The position numbers were made by a program, and so were the translations under genes. Shown piece by piece: positions 8,914-17,030 of a stretch of DNA of 63,916 bases. The DNA is taken from the NCBI GenBank assembly GCA_964598395.1, contig CAZRBW010000010.1:1-63916 (forward strand), read 5' to 3'. Each line of letters starts with the position of its first letter. Position 1 is the stretch's first letter. Under the pieces are notes generated by a model, which was not told the DNA's origin, ran no database searches, and was given only the letters and a program-made list of their open reading frames with translations. This DNA comes from CAXBDP01 sp964598395. Lineage in GTDB: Bacteria > Bacteroidota > Bacteroidia > Cytophagales > Cyclobacteriaceae.

Positions 8914-9741
8914 TTATATGTGAAAAGTTATGATTGGTTTATGCATATGGTTTACTAGCTTTTCGGCCAATTCGGGTTGGAAAAGTTGTGACAAACCAGA
9001 GCGCATGTGTGCACTAATCATAATAAGATCTATTTTGTGCATCTGATCGAAACCAATGATTGCGCGTTCGTCTATTTTATCCTTATAGAAATGAGCATTT
9101 ACTTTTTGCAAATGTTCACGTTCCAAAAATGCTTGAAACACGGTGTCCGTCAACACATCATTTTTAGCACCTTGCTTATTCAATATGTGTAGTTTGGCTC
9201 CAAAAGCTTCAATCAACTTCTTAATGGCGGGAGGTAATGAGGCTTTTTCATCCAAAATATCGTGTACAAGCAAGATATCCTCAATCTCCAAATCCGACCT
9301 ATCGCACATCAAACTCAAAACTGGTGCTTTGCTATGTCTTACCACATGTTGGGTTTCGGAGCCTGAGAAAAATTCCCTCAAGCCATACGCACCCTTTGTT
9401 CCCATTATAATCAGATCAAACTTGCCTTGCTCAGCTCTTGCTACTATGGTACCTGACAATGGGCCAAATTCCACCATAGTATTTGCTTGCTCAAATGCCG
9501 ACAAATCGTACATCTCGAAGCCTTTTAGCGCAGCATGATATTGAGCTTGTAAGTAGCCTTGTACGCTATCTTCCTCTACCTCAATTTGGCCATCCGCACC
9601 TACACGCGCTTCGGTACGGCATTGAATTACATTGAGTAATTCGATATTCGCAGGGATTTTAGCAGCAATTTTATTTGCCAAAATCAAGGCAAAATCAACT
9701 TGCGAAGAAAAGTCTGTTGGGATTAATATATTCATTTTCAA
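8914..9741 (-). CDS. Tandem universal stress protein (two UspA domains)
   Basis: A 275-residue cytoplasmic protein made of two Usp domains. The first (about 1-145) starts MNILIPTDFS and carries the ATP-binding-like GTKGAYGLREFFSGSETQHVVRHSKAPVLSL. The second (about 150-275) is more divergent, with HDILDEKASLPPAIKKL and a terminal KIDLMISAHMRSGLSQL segment. Tandem Usp proteins are frequent in Bacteroidota stress and respiratory clusters. Within the sulfur operon (19 bases after a rhodanese gene and 17 before the YeeE gene) it may sense metabolic state, which is inference. Confidence 0.85.
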   Translation of the reverse strand: MKMNILIPTDFSSQVDFALILANKIAAKIPANIELLNVIQCRTEARVGADGQIEVEEDSVQGYLQAQYHAALKGFEMYDLSAFEQANTMVEFGPLSGTIVARAEQGKFDLIIMGTKGAYGLREFFSGSETQHVVRHSKAPVLSLMCDRSDLEIEDILLVHDILDEKASLPPAIKKLIEAFGAKLHILNKQGAKNDVLTDTVFQAFLEREHLQKVNAHFYKDKIDERAIIGFDQMHKIDLIMISAHMRSGLSQLFQPELAEKLVNHMHKPIITFHI

Positions 9742-9760
9742 TTGTTTAATTAATTGAGAC

Positions 9761-10150
9761 TTATTTTACACTGGGTAAGCTGCTATATCCACCTTTGAGA
9801 TAATAGCTTTTAATCCCCATTTCAGCAAGCTCTTTTGCAGCAGCTTCACTTCGGCGGGAGGTATGACAGTAAATTAAATAGGTCTTAGATTTATCTAAAC
9901 TTGCCTTTTCAGCAGCAAATTGGCCATTGTCATAGTCCATTAATCTTGCGCCTTCGAAATGCCAGTTTTCATATTCGTATGGAACACGAACATCTAAAAC
10001 CATCACATTCTCTTTGGAAGCCATCTTAGTAAACTCTTCAAAATCAATTTCCTTTGGCTCACTTGTATTACTTGTTGTAGCATTTTGACAAGCTAATGCT
10101 GCGATACTTACTACCAGTAATAGGACACCTATTTTAAATAGATTTTGCAT
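9761..10150 (-). CDS. Rhodanese-domain lipoprotein
   Basis: A 129-residue single-domain rhodanese (sulfurtransferase). The N terminus is a lipoprotein signal peptide (hydrophobic run, then ALAC with Cys21), so it should act on the periplasmic side. The active-site loop is YCHTSRRSEAA, with a catalytic Cys after ILLY-type strand residues, and the domain opens with VMVLDVRVPYEYENWH. It would pass sulfane sulfur to or from thiol acceptors or cyanide. It is one of two small rhodanese genes in a row after the cstB-like gene. Confidence 0.85.
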   Translation of the reverse strand: MQNLFKIGVLLLVVSIAALACQNATTSNTSEPKEIDFEEFTKMASKENVMVLDVRVPYEYENWHFEGARLMDYDNGQFAAEKASLDKSKTYLIYCHTSRRSEAAAKELAEMGIKSYYLKGGYSSLPSVK

Positions 10151-10197
10151 AATTCTTTAAATTTTGAAGATATTTACTAAAACTGATTGATTGAGTC

Positions 10198-10530
10198 TTA
10201 ATTAGGCCAAGCCCCTACGCCACCAGAAAGGTTAAATACTTTATAGCCTTTGCCTGCCATGATATTACAAGCTTGTCCGCTACGGTTGCCACTGCGACAG
10301 AACAATAAATAAGTCTTGTTCTTATCTAGCTTTTCTACTTGCTCAGAAAAAGTGGGGCTCATCAAGTCAATATTCTTGGCGCCTTTGATAGTACCTCCTT
10401 GAAATTCGCCTTTGGTGCGCACATCTAGTAGTACAGCATTGCTTTTTTCCTTTTCATATATTTCCTTGAAGGCCTTGCCATCTAGGTTTTCGTAGTTCTT
10501 TGTGAACATGCTTTTTAAAAAGTCCATCAT
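10198..10530 (-). CDS. Small cytoplasmic rhodanese-like sulfurtransferase
   Basis: A 110-residue single rhodanese domain without a signal peptide. DVRTKGEFQGGTIKGA and the catalytic loop LLFCRSGNRSGQA are standard; the loop Cys is the persulfide carrier. It lies 65 bases downstream of the persulfide dioxygenase-rhodanese gene. Together they could convert sulfite plus a persulfide into thiosulfate in the cytoplasm, as described for CstA/CstB and PDO-rhodanese systems; that pathway assignment is by context. Confidence 0.87.
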   Translation of the reverse strand: MMDFLKSMFTKNYENLDGKAFKEIYEKEKSNAVLLDVRTKGEFQGGTIKGAKNIDLMSPTFSEQVEKLDKNKTYLLFCRSGNRSGQACNIMAGKGYKVFNLSGGVGAWPN

Positions 10531-10595
10531 TGTATGTTTTGTTAAAAGCTCGCCTTCTCCTTTTTGACAAAGAAGCAGGCTTGAGCAATTGATTT

Positions 10596-11999
10596 TTATT
10601 TAGTCATCGTGCTAGGACACACATAATCCGTCTTTGGTACAGTGGTTTCGGCGATTGCTTTAAAGCCACCTTCGATATTCACCACATTATCGTATCCTCT
10701 AGACTTTAAGATAGAAGCAGCAATCATAGAGCGATACCCTCCCGCACAATGCAGGTATTGTGGCTCTGTTTTGCTGAATTCTGCCATATGGTCGTTGATG
10801 TAGTCAAGAGCCAAATTACGAGCGCCATCTACATGCTCAGCATAATATTCAGTTTCCTTACGAACATCAATCACATCTAATCCGCCTTTTGCAAAGCGAG
10901 AAGCAAATTCTTCAGAAGATATAGATTCAATTTTATCTACTTCACCATTCCATTTTTGGAAACCACCATCTAGAAAACCGATAGCGAAATCATAGCCAAC
11001 TCTAGCAAGTCTTGTTACAACTTCTTCCTCAATTCCAGGCTCAGCAACGATTAGAATCGGCTGCTTGATATCTGGGATAAGTGCACCAACCCATGGCGCA
11101 AAGCTTCCGTTGATACCGATATTAATAGAGTTTGGAATAAATCCTTTGGCAAATACTTCTGGATCTCTGGTATCCAAAATCAATGCACCCACTTCATTTG
11201 CTGCTGCTTCAAAGGCATCCGAGCTCAATGCTTGCAAGCCACGATCAAGTACTTCATCTATCGAGTCGTAGCCTTTTTTGTTCATCATCACATTTTCAGG
11301 GAAATATGATGGCGGCGGCAGTAGTCCGTCTGTTACTTCCTTGATAAATTCCTCGCGACTCATATCAGCACGAAGGGCATAATTGAATTTCTTTTGGTTG
11401 CCCAAAGTATCTGTAGTTTCCTTACTCATATTTTTGCCACAAGCCGAGCCTGCACCATGCGCTGGATATACGATCAGATCGTCCGCCAAAGGCATAATCT
11501 TATTGCGAAGTGAATCAAATAAATGCGAAGCAAGATCTTCCACTGTAAGCGAAGACTTAGCAGCCAAATCTGGACGGCCAACATCACCGATAAATAATGT
11601 ATCACCTGTGAAAATGGCAACATCTTTTCCATCCTTATCTCTAAGCAAATATGTGGTGCTCTCCATTGTGTGACCTGGAGTATGCAATACTACAATACTC
11701 AAATCACCTACTTTCAGTATCTCACCATCTTTGGCAGTATGAGATTCAAACTCCGTTTTGGCATTTGGACCAAATACGATTTGCGCACCAGTTGCTTTGG
11801 CCAAGTCGATATGACCTGACACGAAATCTGCGTGGAAGTGAGTTTCCAATACATATTTGATTTTCGCTCCTTCTTTTTCAGCCTTTTCCAAATATGGCTG
11901 GATTTCTCTTAATGGATCAATAATGACTGCCTCACCATTACTCTCAATGTAGTAAGCTCCTTGTGCTAGGCAACCCGTATAAATTTGTTCTACTTTCAT
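10596..11999 (-). CDS. CstB-like persulfide dioxygenase-rhodanese fusion
   Basis: This 467-residue cytoplasmic protein has three parts. Residues about 1-230 are a metallo-beta-lactamase-fold persulfide dioxygenase (ETHE1 type): ETHFHADFVSGH gives His54 and His56, HTPGH gives His110, FTGDTLF gives Asp133; His54, His110 and Asp133 match the iron ligands of the family. Residues about 260-350 are a rhodanese fold without a catalytic Cys (the loop reads VAEPGIEEE). Residues about 365-455 are an active rhodanese with HCAGGYRS, Cys418. This is the CstB architecture: oxidation of a persulfide to sulfite and conversion to thiosulfate. It is the first gene of the sulfur operon, and its promoter carries a Crp-type site (12062-12075). 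Confidence 0.9.
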   Translation of the reverse strand: MKVEQIYTGCLAQGAYYIESNGEAVIIDPLREIQPYLEKAEKEGAKIKYVLETHFHADFVSGHIDLAKATGAQIVFGPNAKTEFESHTAKDGEILKVGDLSIVVLHTPGHTMESTTYLLRDKDGKDVAIFTGDTLFIGDVGRPDLAAKSSLTVEDLASHLFDSLRNKIMPLADDLIVYPAHGAGSACGKNMSKETTDTLGNQKKFNYALRADMSREEFIKEVTDGLLPPPSYFPENVMMNKKGYDSIDEVLDRGLQALSSDAFEAAANEVGALILDTRDPEVFAKGFIPNSINIGINGSFAPWVGALIPDIKQPILIVAEPGIEEEVVTRLARVGYDFAIGFLDGGFQKWNGEVDKIESISSEEFASRFAKGGLDVIDVRKETEYYAEHVDGARNLALDYINDHMAEFSKTEPQYLHCAGGYRSMIAASILKSRGYDNVVNIEGGFKAIAETTVPKTDYVCPSTMTK

Positions 12000-12031
12000 A
12001 TATTTTTGTTTGTTTTTTCAGCTTTACAATA

Positions 12032-12075
12032 CAAAGGTATTCAAGCAAGCAATTTCCTACAGTGACTTGCATCAC
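12032..12075 (-). promoter_or_regulatory. cstB promoter with Crp/Fnr-type operator
   Basis: On the minus strand a perfect Bacteroidota -7 element, TACCTTTG, lies at 12039-12032, about 32 bases before the start codon. No TTTG is seen at -33. Instead the palindrome GTGACTTGCATCAC (12062-12075, equal to GTGATGCAAGTCAC on the minus strand) starts 22 bases upstream of the -7 element. That places its centre near -43, the position of a class II Crp/Fnr activator site. The same arrangement with the same spacing occurs before the peroxiredoxin and sulP genes. Confidence 0.65.
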
Positions 12076-12227
12076 ATTGCCGAAATTTTCTCGAATTGCT
12101 CAAATAACTTTGATTTCAAAACCTAATTTACTGAATTTCAATTCCCTTTTCACAGAAATTCAAAACCTTAAAGTATGGGCAAAAAAATAAGGGCTAATTG
12201 AGCCCCTACTTTATCTTGGTATTTAGA

Positions 12228-12887
12228 TTATTTAATCTCTTTCTTGGCTAGGTAGAAATCGACCTTTTCGCAAGAAGTATCTGCGATTCTGGCATCCATT
12301 TCTGCTAATGTTTTTGGTGGTGGCACTATTACTTTATCGCCTCTTCTCCAATTCAGTGGCATGGCTACCTTGTGCTTATCCGCAAATTGGAGAGCTTCTA
12401 ACGAGCGAAGAATTTCATCCATATTGCGACCTACATTAAGCGGATAATACATAATCAATCTGATTTTCATTTCAGGATCGATAAAGAATACCGCTCTCAC
12501 AGCTGCAGTTTCACTTTCATTGGGTTGCAACATTCCATATGCTTTTGCAACACTCATATCCAAATCGGCAATTATTGGGAAAGTGAAATAGACTCCTGTT
12601 TTTTCACGCACATTATTCACCCATGCCAAATGGGAATGAATACTGTCTATACTCAAGCCTAAAAGCTTGGTGTTCATTGCGGTGAATTTGTCTTGTTCCA
12701 ACGCAAATCCGCTCATCTCTGTGGTACATACTGGTGTGAAATCCGCTGGGTGAGAAAAAAGCACTGTCCAAGTGCCTTTGGCGAATTCCGAAAATCGCAT
12801 TTTGCCTGTGGTCGTTACCGCCTCAAAATCAGGAGCAATATCTCCAATCCTAGGCATGTAATTCATTGTCTTTTGATCGTCTTCCAT
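12228..12887 (-). CDS. 1-Cys peroxiredoxin (Prx6 type)
   Basis: A 219-residue cytoplasmic thiol peroxidase. The catalytic motif HPADFTPVCTTE places the peroxidatic Cys at 54, and the length and C-terminal dimer domain (RRGDKVIVPPP) fit the Prx6 group rather than AhpC. A second Cys (about 206) near the C terminus could act as a resolving residue, though Prx6 enzymes normally do not need one. It detoxifies peroxides and can act on persulfides. Its promoter carries the same Crp-type operator as cstB, so it is probably coregulated with sulfur oxidation. Confidence 0.88.
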   Translation of the reverse strand: MEDDQKTMNYMPRIGDIAPDFEAVTTTGKMRFSEFAKGTWTVLFSHPADFTPVCTTEMSGFALEQDKFTAMNTKLLGLSIDSIHSHLAWVNNVREKTGVYFTFPIIADLDMSVAKAYGMLQPNESETAAVRAVFFIDPEMKIRLIMYYPLNVGRNMDEILRSLEALQFADKHKVAMPLNWRRGDKVIVPPPKTLAEMDARIADTSCEKVDFYLAKKEIK

Positions 12888-12923
12888 ATCTATTTTTATT
12901 TTTTGCTTTTTCTATTTGATACG

Positions 12924-12967
12924 CAAAAGTAGATAGGGATAATGCAAAGTTTGGTGACCTGAATCAC
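12924..12967 (-). promoter_or_regulatory. Peroxiredoxin promoter with Crp/Fnr-type operator
   Basis: The minus-strand -7 element TACTTTTG (12931-12924) lies about 37 bases before the start codon. The palindrome GTGACCTGAATCAC (12954-12967) begins exactly 22 bases upstream of it, the spacing also seen at the cstB promoter. The two palindromes share the GTGA and TCAC arms and most of the spacer. Confidence 0.65.
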
Positions 12968-13092
12968 TTTGACTGTTTAAACCTAGTAAGTAAATTCTAG
13001 TAAACTAACAGAGCAAAAGGTTAATTAATCGATTTGAGCCCATTAATTAAAATAGATATGGCAGTGAAGCGGAAGGGAAATTTTCTTAAAAC

Positions 13093-13368
13093 TTACTTTG
13101 GAGATTCACTTGTATAGTACATTTTGATTCGGCGCTTTACGTATATCAGACGGCCAATCCCAATAAACAATATGATGGGAGCCACGACTAGTAATATTAC
13201 ACCAAGCCATTTCAAATCACTGAGAAACTCCAAATGCATAATGGCAAAAGCAGAACTAAGCATCACTACAAAAGTGCGAAAATAAGAGAGGAAAGTTCTC
13301 TCATTGGCTAATCTAGTACGCTCAATGGCCAAAAAATCACGCACGATTAATTCAGACGGCTTTTCCAT
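13093..13368 (-). CDS. DUF202 (YidH-type) small membrane protein
   Basis: A 91-residue protein with two transmembrane helices. LAIERTRLANERTFLSYFRT is the DUF202 signature that precedes the first helix. The function of the family is not established. It starts nine bases after the DUF2490 gene on the same strand, and the pair is placed between the peroxiredoxin gene and a DUF433 gene. Confidence 0.85.
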   Translation of the reverse strand: MEKPSELIVRDFLAIERTRLANERTFLSYFRTFVVMLSSAFAIMHLEFLSDLKWLGVILLVVAPIILFIGIGRLIYVKRRIKMYYTSESPK

Positions 13369-13377
13369 AATAAATTT

Positions 13378-14049
13378 TTATTTTGTAATAAATATTGCTA
13401 ATTGAAGATAATCTCCATAAAAATTACTCAGACTTTGGCGCAAATAGCCCGCTTGTATTTGATGACTATTGCTGAAATGGTAGCCAACTGCGCCATACAA
13501 TCTATTGCGATCAAAAGGATTGTCTGTGATGTTGAGAAACAATTCATCATAAAAATGAATGGCTAAAGCTCCATCACCCAACTTTTCTTGATTGATCGGT
13601 ATAGAGGCCATCAACCTGTATCTAAATCTGTTGGAGTAGTCACCATCTAACCAACGCTGTTCCAACCTTAATCTGTGTTCGAAACGTACTCTGCTTAAAG
13701 GTGTTACGCCTATCATTTGTTGCCATATTCGGTGCTCTACTCTATCAGGTGAAAATAATTCTTTACTTCCGGCATAGTTGGTTATAAAGCCATAGCCACC
13801 ACCCAAATTCAGGTTTGGGTTTACTTTTCTCAGTAATCCTATCCGTGATAAAACTTGCTCATGCTTTCCTTTTAGGTTCTTTTCTCTTAATTGAAGTTCG
13901 CTATGTAATGACCATTTTTCCCCCAAGGAATGATTGCCAAAATACATCAACCACCCACCAGGAAAATTGTCCTCGACTTGAGCGGAAGCCATTTTCACAT
14001 TTGCTAATAGGACTAATAAGAAAAAAGAAATAATGAGTAATCGCTGCAT
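13378..14049 (-). CDS. DUF2490 outer-membrane beta-barrel protein
   Basis: A 223-residue protein with a signal peptide (ending MASAQ) and an all-beta pattern: GGWLMYFGNHSLGEKWSLHSELQLREKN, then repeated amphipathic strands, ending in QLAIFITK. This is the DUF2490 family of small outer-membrane barrels, with no known role. It is followed by the DUF202 gene at nine bases. Confidence 0.8.
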   Translation of the reverse strand: MQRLLIISFFLLVLLANVKMASAQVEDNFPGGWLMYFGNHSLGEKWSLHSELQLREKNLKGKHEQVLSRIGLLRKVNPNLNLGGGYGFITNYAGSKELFSPDRVEHRIWQQMIGVTPLSRVRFEHRLRLEQRWLDGDYSNRFRYRLMASIPINQEKLGDGALAIHFYDELFLNITDNPFDRNRLYGAVGYHFSNSHQIQAGYLRQSLSNFYGDYLQLAIFITK

Positions 14050-14211
14050 GATTGAGAGTCTGAGTGAAAATCTATACGATTAAGTACCTGAAATTATTAT
14101 TGAAACGCTACAGCTACTTTATAAGCTGTCATATTTTAGTTTGGTAGGTTAAGCAATTTGTGAGACCCAGGCAAAGCGTTGAAACGGTTTTTCAGCAAAT
14201 TTCAATGGTTT

Positions 14212-14238
14212 CCCAAGGTTGAACCCGTGGGGCTATGG
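14212..14238. repeat. Divergent REP-like palindrome, copy 3
   Basis: CCCAAGGTTGAACCC then GTGGGGCTATGG. It shares the CCCAnGGTT-n-AACC-TGGGGCTAT pattern with the two copies at 3272 and 3377 but is more diverged, with an imperfect stem. Confidence 0.5.
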
Positions 14239-14270
14239 ACTCTTATATTTGTGGAAATAGTTGTTGCAGT

Positions 14271-14465
14271 TTAGGGCTTTACATAATCCATGCAAGCCAA
14301 TATGTCTTCCTTTTCTAACTCTGGATGATCCTCCAAAATAACTTCCAAACTCATTCCAGATTCTAGCATATCAAGAATCACTTCAACAGGCCATCTCATG
14401 CCACGTACACAAGGCTTGCCATGACAGATTATTGGGTCTTTGGTAATTCTATTAAGTAAGTTCAT
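14271..14465 (-). CDS. DUF433 antitoxin-like protein, apparently without toxin partner
   Basis: A 64-residue protein matching DUF433: ITKDPIICHGKPCVRGMRWPV, then the helix-turn-helix-like LESGMSLEVILEDHPELEKEDILACMDY. DUF433 proteins usually act as antitoxins cotranscribed with a PIN-like DUF5615 toxin placed just downstream. The 220 bases downstream contain no such gene, only a REP-like palindrome. It may be an orphan or a remnant of a toxin-antitoxin pair. Confidence 0.8.
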   Translation of the reverse strand: MNLLNRITKDPIICHGKPCVRGMRWPVEVILDMLESGMSLEVILEDHPELEKEDILACMDYVKP

Positions 14466-14572
14466 GATTTGAAAAATTTACTTTACCAAATTTAAGTATT
14501 TTATTCAGCCCTTGTTAATCAACAAAGGATTTTATCAATTATTAGAAATTACGGTCAATATCAATTTGAGAC

Positions 14573-15169
14573 CTAAACTCCTCCTGCCAAATCATGCACC
14601 AGGCCCGTACTAAAATCGAAAACCCAAGGGTGCAGTTTTATATTGTGACCATGCTTTATTGCTTCTTTGTAAACTGAGGTTTGCTTGATGTTTTCGATTT
14701 GTGCTAGCACGTTTAATTCTACAAGCCTATTTACTTGGCAATCTGCACCTTTGCAAGCATTCAGTTCCTCTTTATTTCTATTGATAACATCACGGATATT
14801 GGCTAACCAATTGTCGATTAAGCCATGAGCATCGTTGCTCAAAGCAGCCTTTATTCCTCCACATCCATAATGTCCGTACACGATGATGTGCTCAATTTTC
14901 AATACTTCAATTGCGTACTGCATCACGGACAGGAAATTCATATCGGCATGAGATACCACATTGGCAATATTGCGATGGATAAAAAACTCACCCAATTCGG
15001 CACCTAAAACTTGCGAAGGAGAAACTCGACTATCCGAACAGCCAAGCAAAAGTGCTTTGGGTGATTGGCCTTCTGCCAATTGCTGAAAATAGGCTGGATT
15101 ACTGGCATTCAGTTTTTTAGACCACTCCTTATTCTTAATAAGAAATTGATCCATACTTAGCTCGCACAT
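14573..15169 (-). CDS. Beta-class carbonic anhydrase
   Basis: A 198-residue enzyme interconverting CO2 and bicarbonate. The zinc site is complete: CSDSR gives Cys44 and the Asp46/Arg48 dyad, and GHYGCGG gives His100 and Cys103. A second possible start is Met6 (15154). The gene begins four bases after the SulP transporter stop, a pairing known from SulP bicarbonate transporters, so the two probably supply bicarbonate together. It should be transcribed from the sulP promoter. Confidence 0.92.
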   Translation of the reverse strand: MCELSMDQFLIKNKEWSKKLNASNPAYFQQLAEGQSPKALLLGCSDSRVSPSQVLGAELGEFFIHRNIANVVSHADMNFLSVMQYAIEVLKIEHIIVYGHYGCGGIKAALSNDAHGLIDNWLANIRDVINRNKEELNACKGADCQVNRLVELNVLAQIENIKQTSVYKEAIKHGHNIKLHPWVFDFSTGLVHDLAGGV

Positions 15170-15173
15170 CGGG

Positions 15174-16919
15174 TCAGAAAGATTGAATAGAGTAAGGCTT
15201 AATCTTATCCTTCAAATCAGGATTGAAAGTGTTGTCAATTACCGAAACAGCTTCTTCTGTATTAATATAACACTGATCTACTCCAATTAGCTGGATTATT
15301 TCCCAGCGATTCAATACATCTCGAACAGGACCTTTGGTGGCGGTGAGGCACACATCGATATGTTGACTGCGCCATTCCTTGATCCAATCTTTGAAGGCAT
15401 GTGCTCCAGTACTATCCAAATTGGTCACCGATTCCATGTTTAGCACAATCACTTTCACATTGGGCTGTTGCTCAGCTATCCATTTATCTAGTTTAGTTTT
15501 GATAAACTCCACATTTGCAAAGTATATAGGACCATCGATACGAGCAATCAGCAAATCCTCCCGCATTTCTAAGTTCGAGAAGCGAGCCGTGTTTCTGTAA
15601 ATATTAGTCCCAGGAATTTTGCCCAATTTAGCCATGTGTGGTTTGGAGGCTCTATAAATCACCACAATTAATGAAAGTACCATCCCGCTGATTATGCCTG
15701 TTTCTATACCCAAAGTAAGGGTAATCAGGAAAGTAGCCATCAGCATGGCAAAGTCAGTTTTATCTTTTTTCCAAAGTAAAATTGGCTCTTTGAAATCTAT
15801 CAAACCAGAAACTGCTACCAATACAACCGCAGCTAAAATGGCACTTGGCAAATTGTAAAATAGACCCGTAAGAAATAACAAGGTAAGTACTATCAAGGCA
15901 GCACTAATAATTGATGCTAGGCCAGTTTTGGCGCCTGCTTGGTCGTTGACAGCCGTACGAGAAAAACCACCTGTAACTGGATAGCCTTTGAAAAATGCAG
16001 CACCAAAATTCGCCATCCCAAGACCTATTAATTCTTGATTTGGATTGAGCTTATAATCTTTATGCTTTGCGTGAATCGATTTGGCCACGGCAAAACTCTC
16101 TGCAAAACCTACCAAAGAAATAGTAAGTGCAATTGGCAATAAAGTACTCCAAGTGTCAGCGTCGAAAGATGGACTAGAGAATGTAGGAAGTCCGCTTGGC
16201 ACATCTCCAACTATTACCACTCCATAATCGGTAAGATTGAAAATACTCACCAGCAAAATACCTAAAATCACCGCTACTAACGGTGCTGGGAATTGCTTGT
16301 GAATAGCTTTGCCATATTTGATAATGATAATACCTACTACACCAATACCAAAAGTGAGCAAATGCACATCCCCAATATTCTGAACGATAGCTACTACGAT
16401 TTCTTGAACATGCTCGCTGCTTGGGAGGTTGATCCTTAGTAGGTGTTTAACCTGACTGAGTCCAATAATAATTGCAGCAGCAGAAGTAAAACCACTAATT
16501 ACTGGGTGTGAAAGGAAATTGACCACAAAGCCCAGCTTTAAAATGCCCATACCAAACTGTATTACCCCAATCATAAATGCAACGGTGATAGCATAAAGCA
16601 AATATTGCTCTGGCCCAGTTGGATTCAGTGCGCCAATTCCCGCCGCAGTAAGCAAGGAAACCATCGCCACAGGACCAACGGCTAATTGCCTAGATGTGCC
16701 AAAAATGGCATACAAAACCAATGGAATGGTAACTGCATAAAGGCCGTGGATGGGTTCCAAACCAGCTAACATTGCATAGGCCATTCCTTGAGGAATTAGC
16801 ATAATACCTACTGTCAAACCCGCAGAAATATCACCAGAGAGATTCTCTTTGCGATAGTTTGGTAACCAATCGAGAATTGGCAGATAGCTACTAATACGTT
16901 TAGAAAAATTGTTTTGCAT
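15174..16919 (-). CDS. SulP family anion transporter with STAS domain
   Basis: A 581-residue inner-membrane transporter. The first 420 residues hold the SulP transmembrane core (GDISAGLTVGIMLIPQGMAYA near residue 30; GYPVTGGFSRTAVN in the middle). Residues about 440-555 are a STAS domain with NMESVTNLDSTGAHAF. SulP proteins carry sulfate, bicarbonate or other anions. Bicarbonate is favoured by the carbonic anhydrase four bases downstream; sulfate is possible given the sulfur genes around it. Its promoter carries a Crp-type half-palindrome at the cstB spacing. Confidence 0.9.
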   Translation of the reverse strand: MQNNFSKRISSYLPILDWLPNYRKENLSGDISAGLTVGIMLIPQGMAYAMLAGLEPIHGLYAVTIPLVLYAIFGTSRQLAVGPVAMVSLLTAAGIGALNPTGPEQYLLYAITVAFMIGVIQFGMGILKLGFVVNFLSHPVISGFTSAAAIIIGLSQVKHLLRINLPSSEHVQEIVVAIVQNIGDVHLLTFGIGVVGIIIIKYGKAIHKQFPAPLVAVILGILLVSIFNLTDYGVVIVGDVPSGLPTFSSPSFDADTWSTLLPIALTISLVGFAESFAVAKSIHAKHKDYKLNPNQELIGLGMANFGAAFFKGYPVTGGFSRTAVNDQAGAKTGLASIISAALIVLTLLFLTGLFYNLPSAILAAVVLVAVSGLIDFKEPILLWKKDKTDFAMLMATFLITLTLGIETGIISGMVLSLIVVIYRASKPHMAKLGKIPGTNIYRNTARFSNLEMREDLLIARIDGPIYFANVEFIKTKLDKWIAEQQPNVKVIVLNMESVTNLDSTGAHAFKDWIKEWRSQHIDVCLTATKGPVRDVLNRWEIIQLIGVDQCYINTEEAVSVIDNTFNPDLKDKIKPYSIQSF

Positions 16920-16938
16920 CCTTTGTCAATTTAGAATA

Positions 16939-16982
16939 CAAAATTGAGGCAAACAAGCGGGAGGTTCAGTGACTTTGGTTAC
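16939..16982 (-). promoter_or_regulatory. sulP promoter with variant Crp/Fnr-type operator
   Basis: The sequence GTGACTTTGGTTAC (16969-16982) matches the cstB operator except for one arm base (TTAC for TCAC) and spacer changes. Exactly 22 bases downstream on the minus strand is CAATTTTG (16946-16939), one mismatch from TAnnTTTG. A GCGGGAGG octamer (16957-16964) lies between the two. The site is weaker than the other two, so this call rests on the shared spacing. Confidence 0.5.
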
Positions 16983-17030
16983 CCAAGGCAAATTATCTTT
17001 GTACAATTCACTATTTTATCCTAAACAAGG

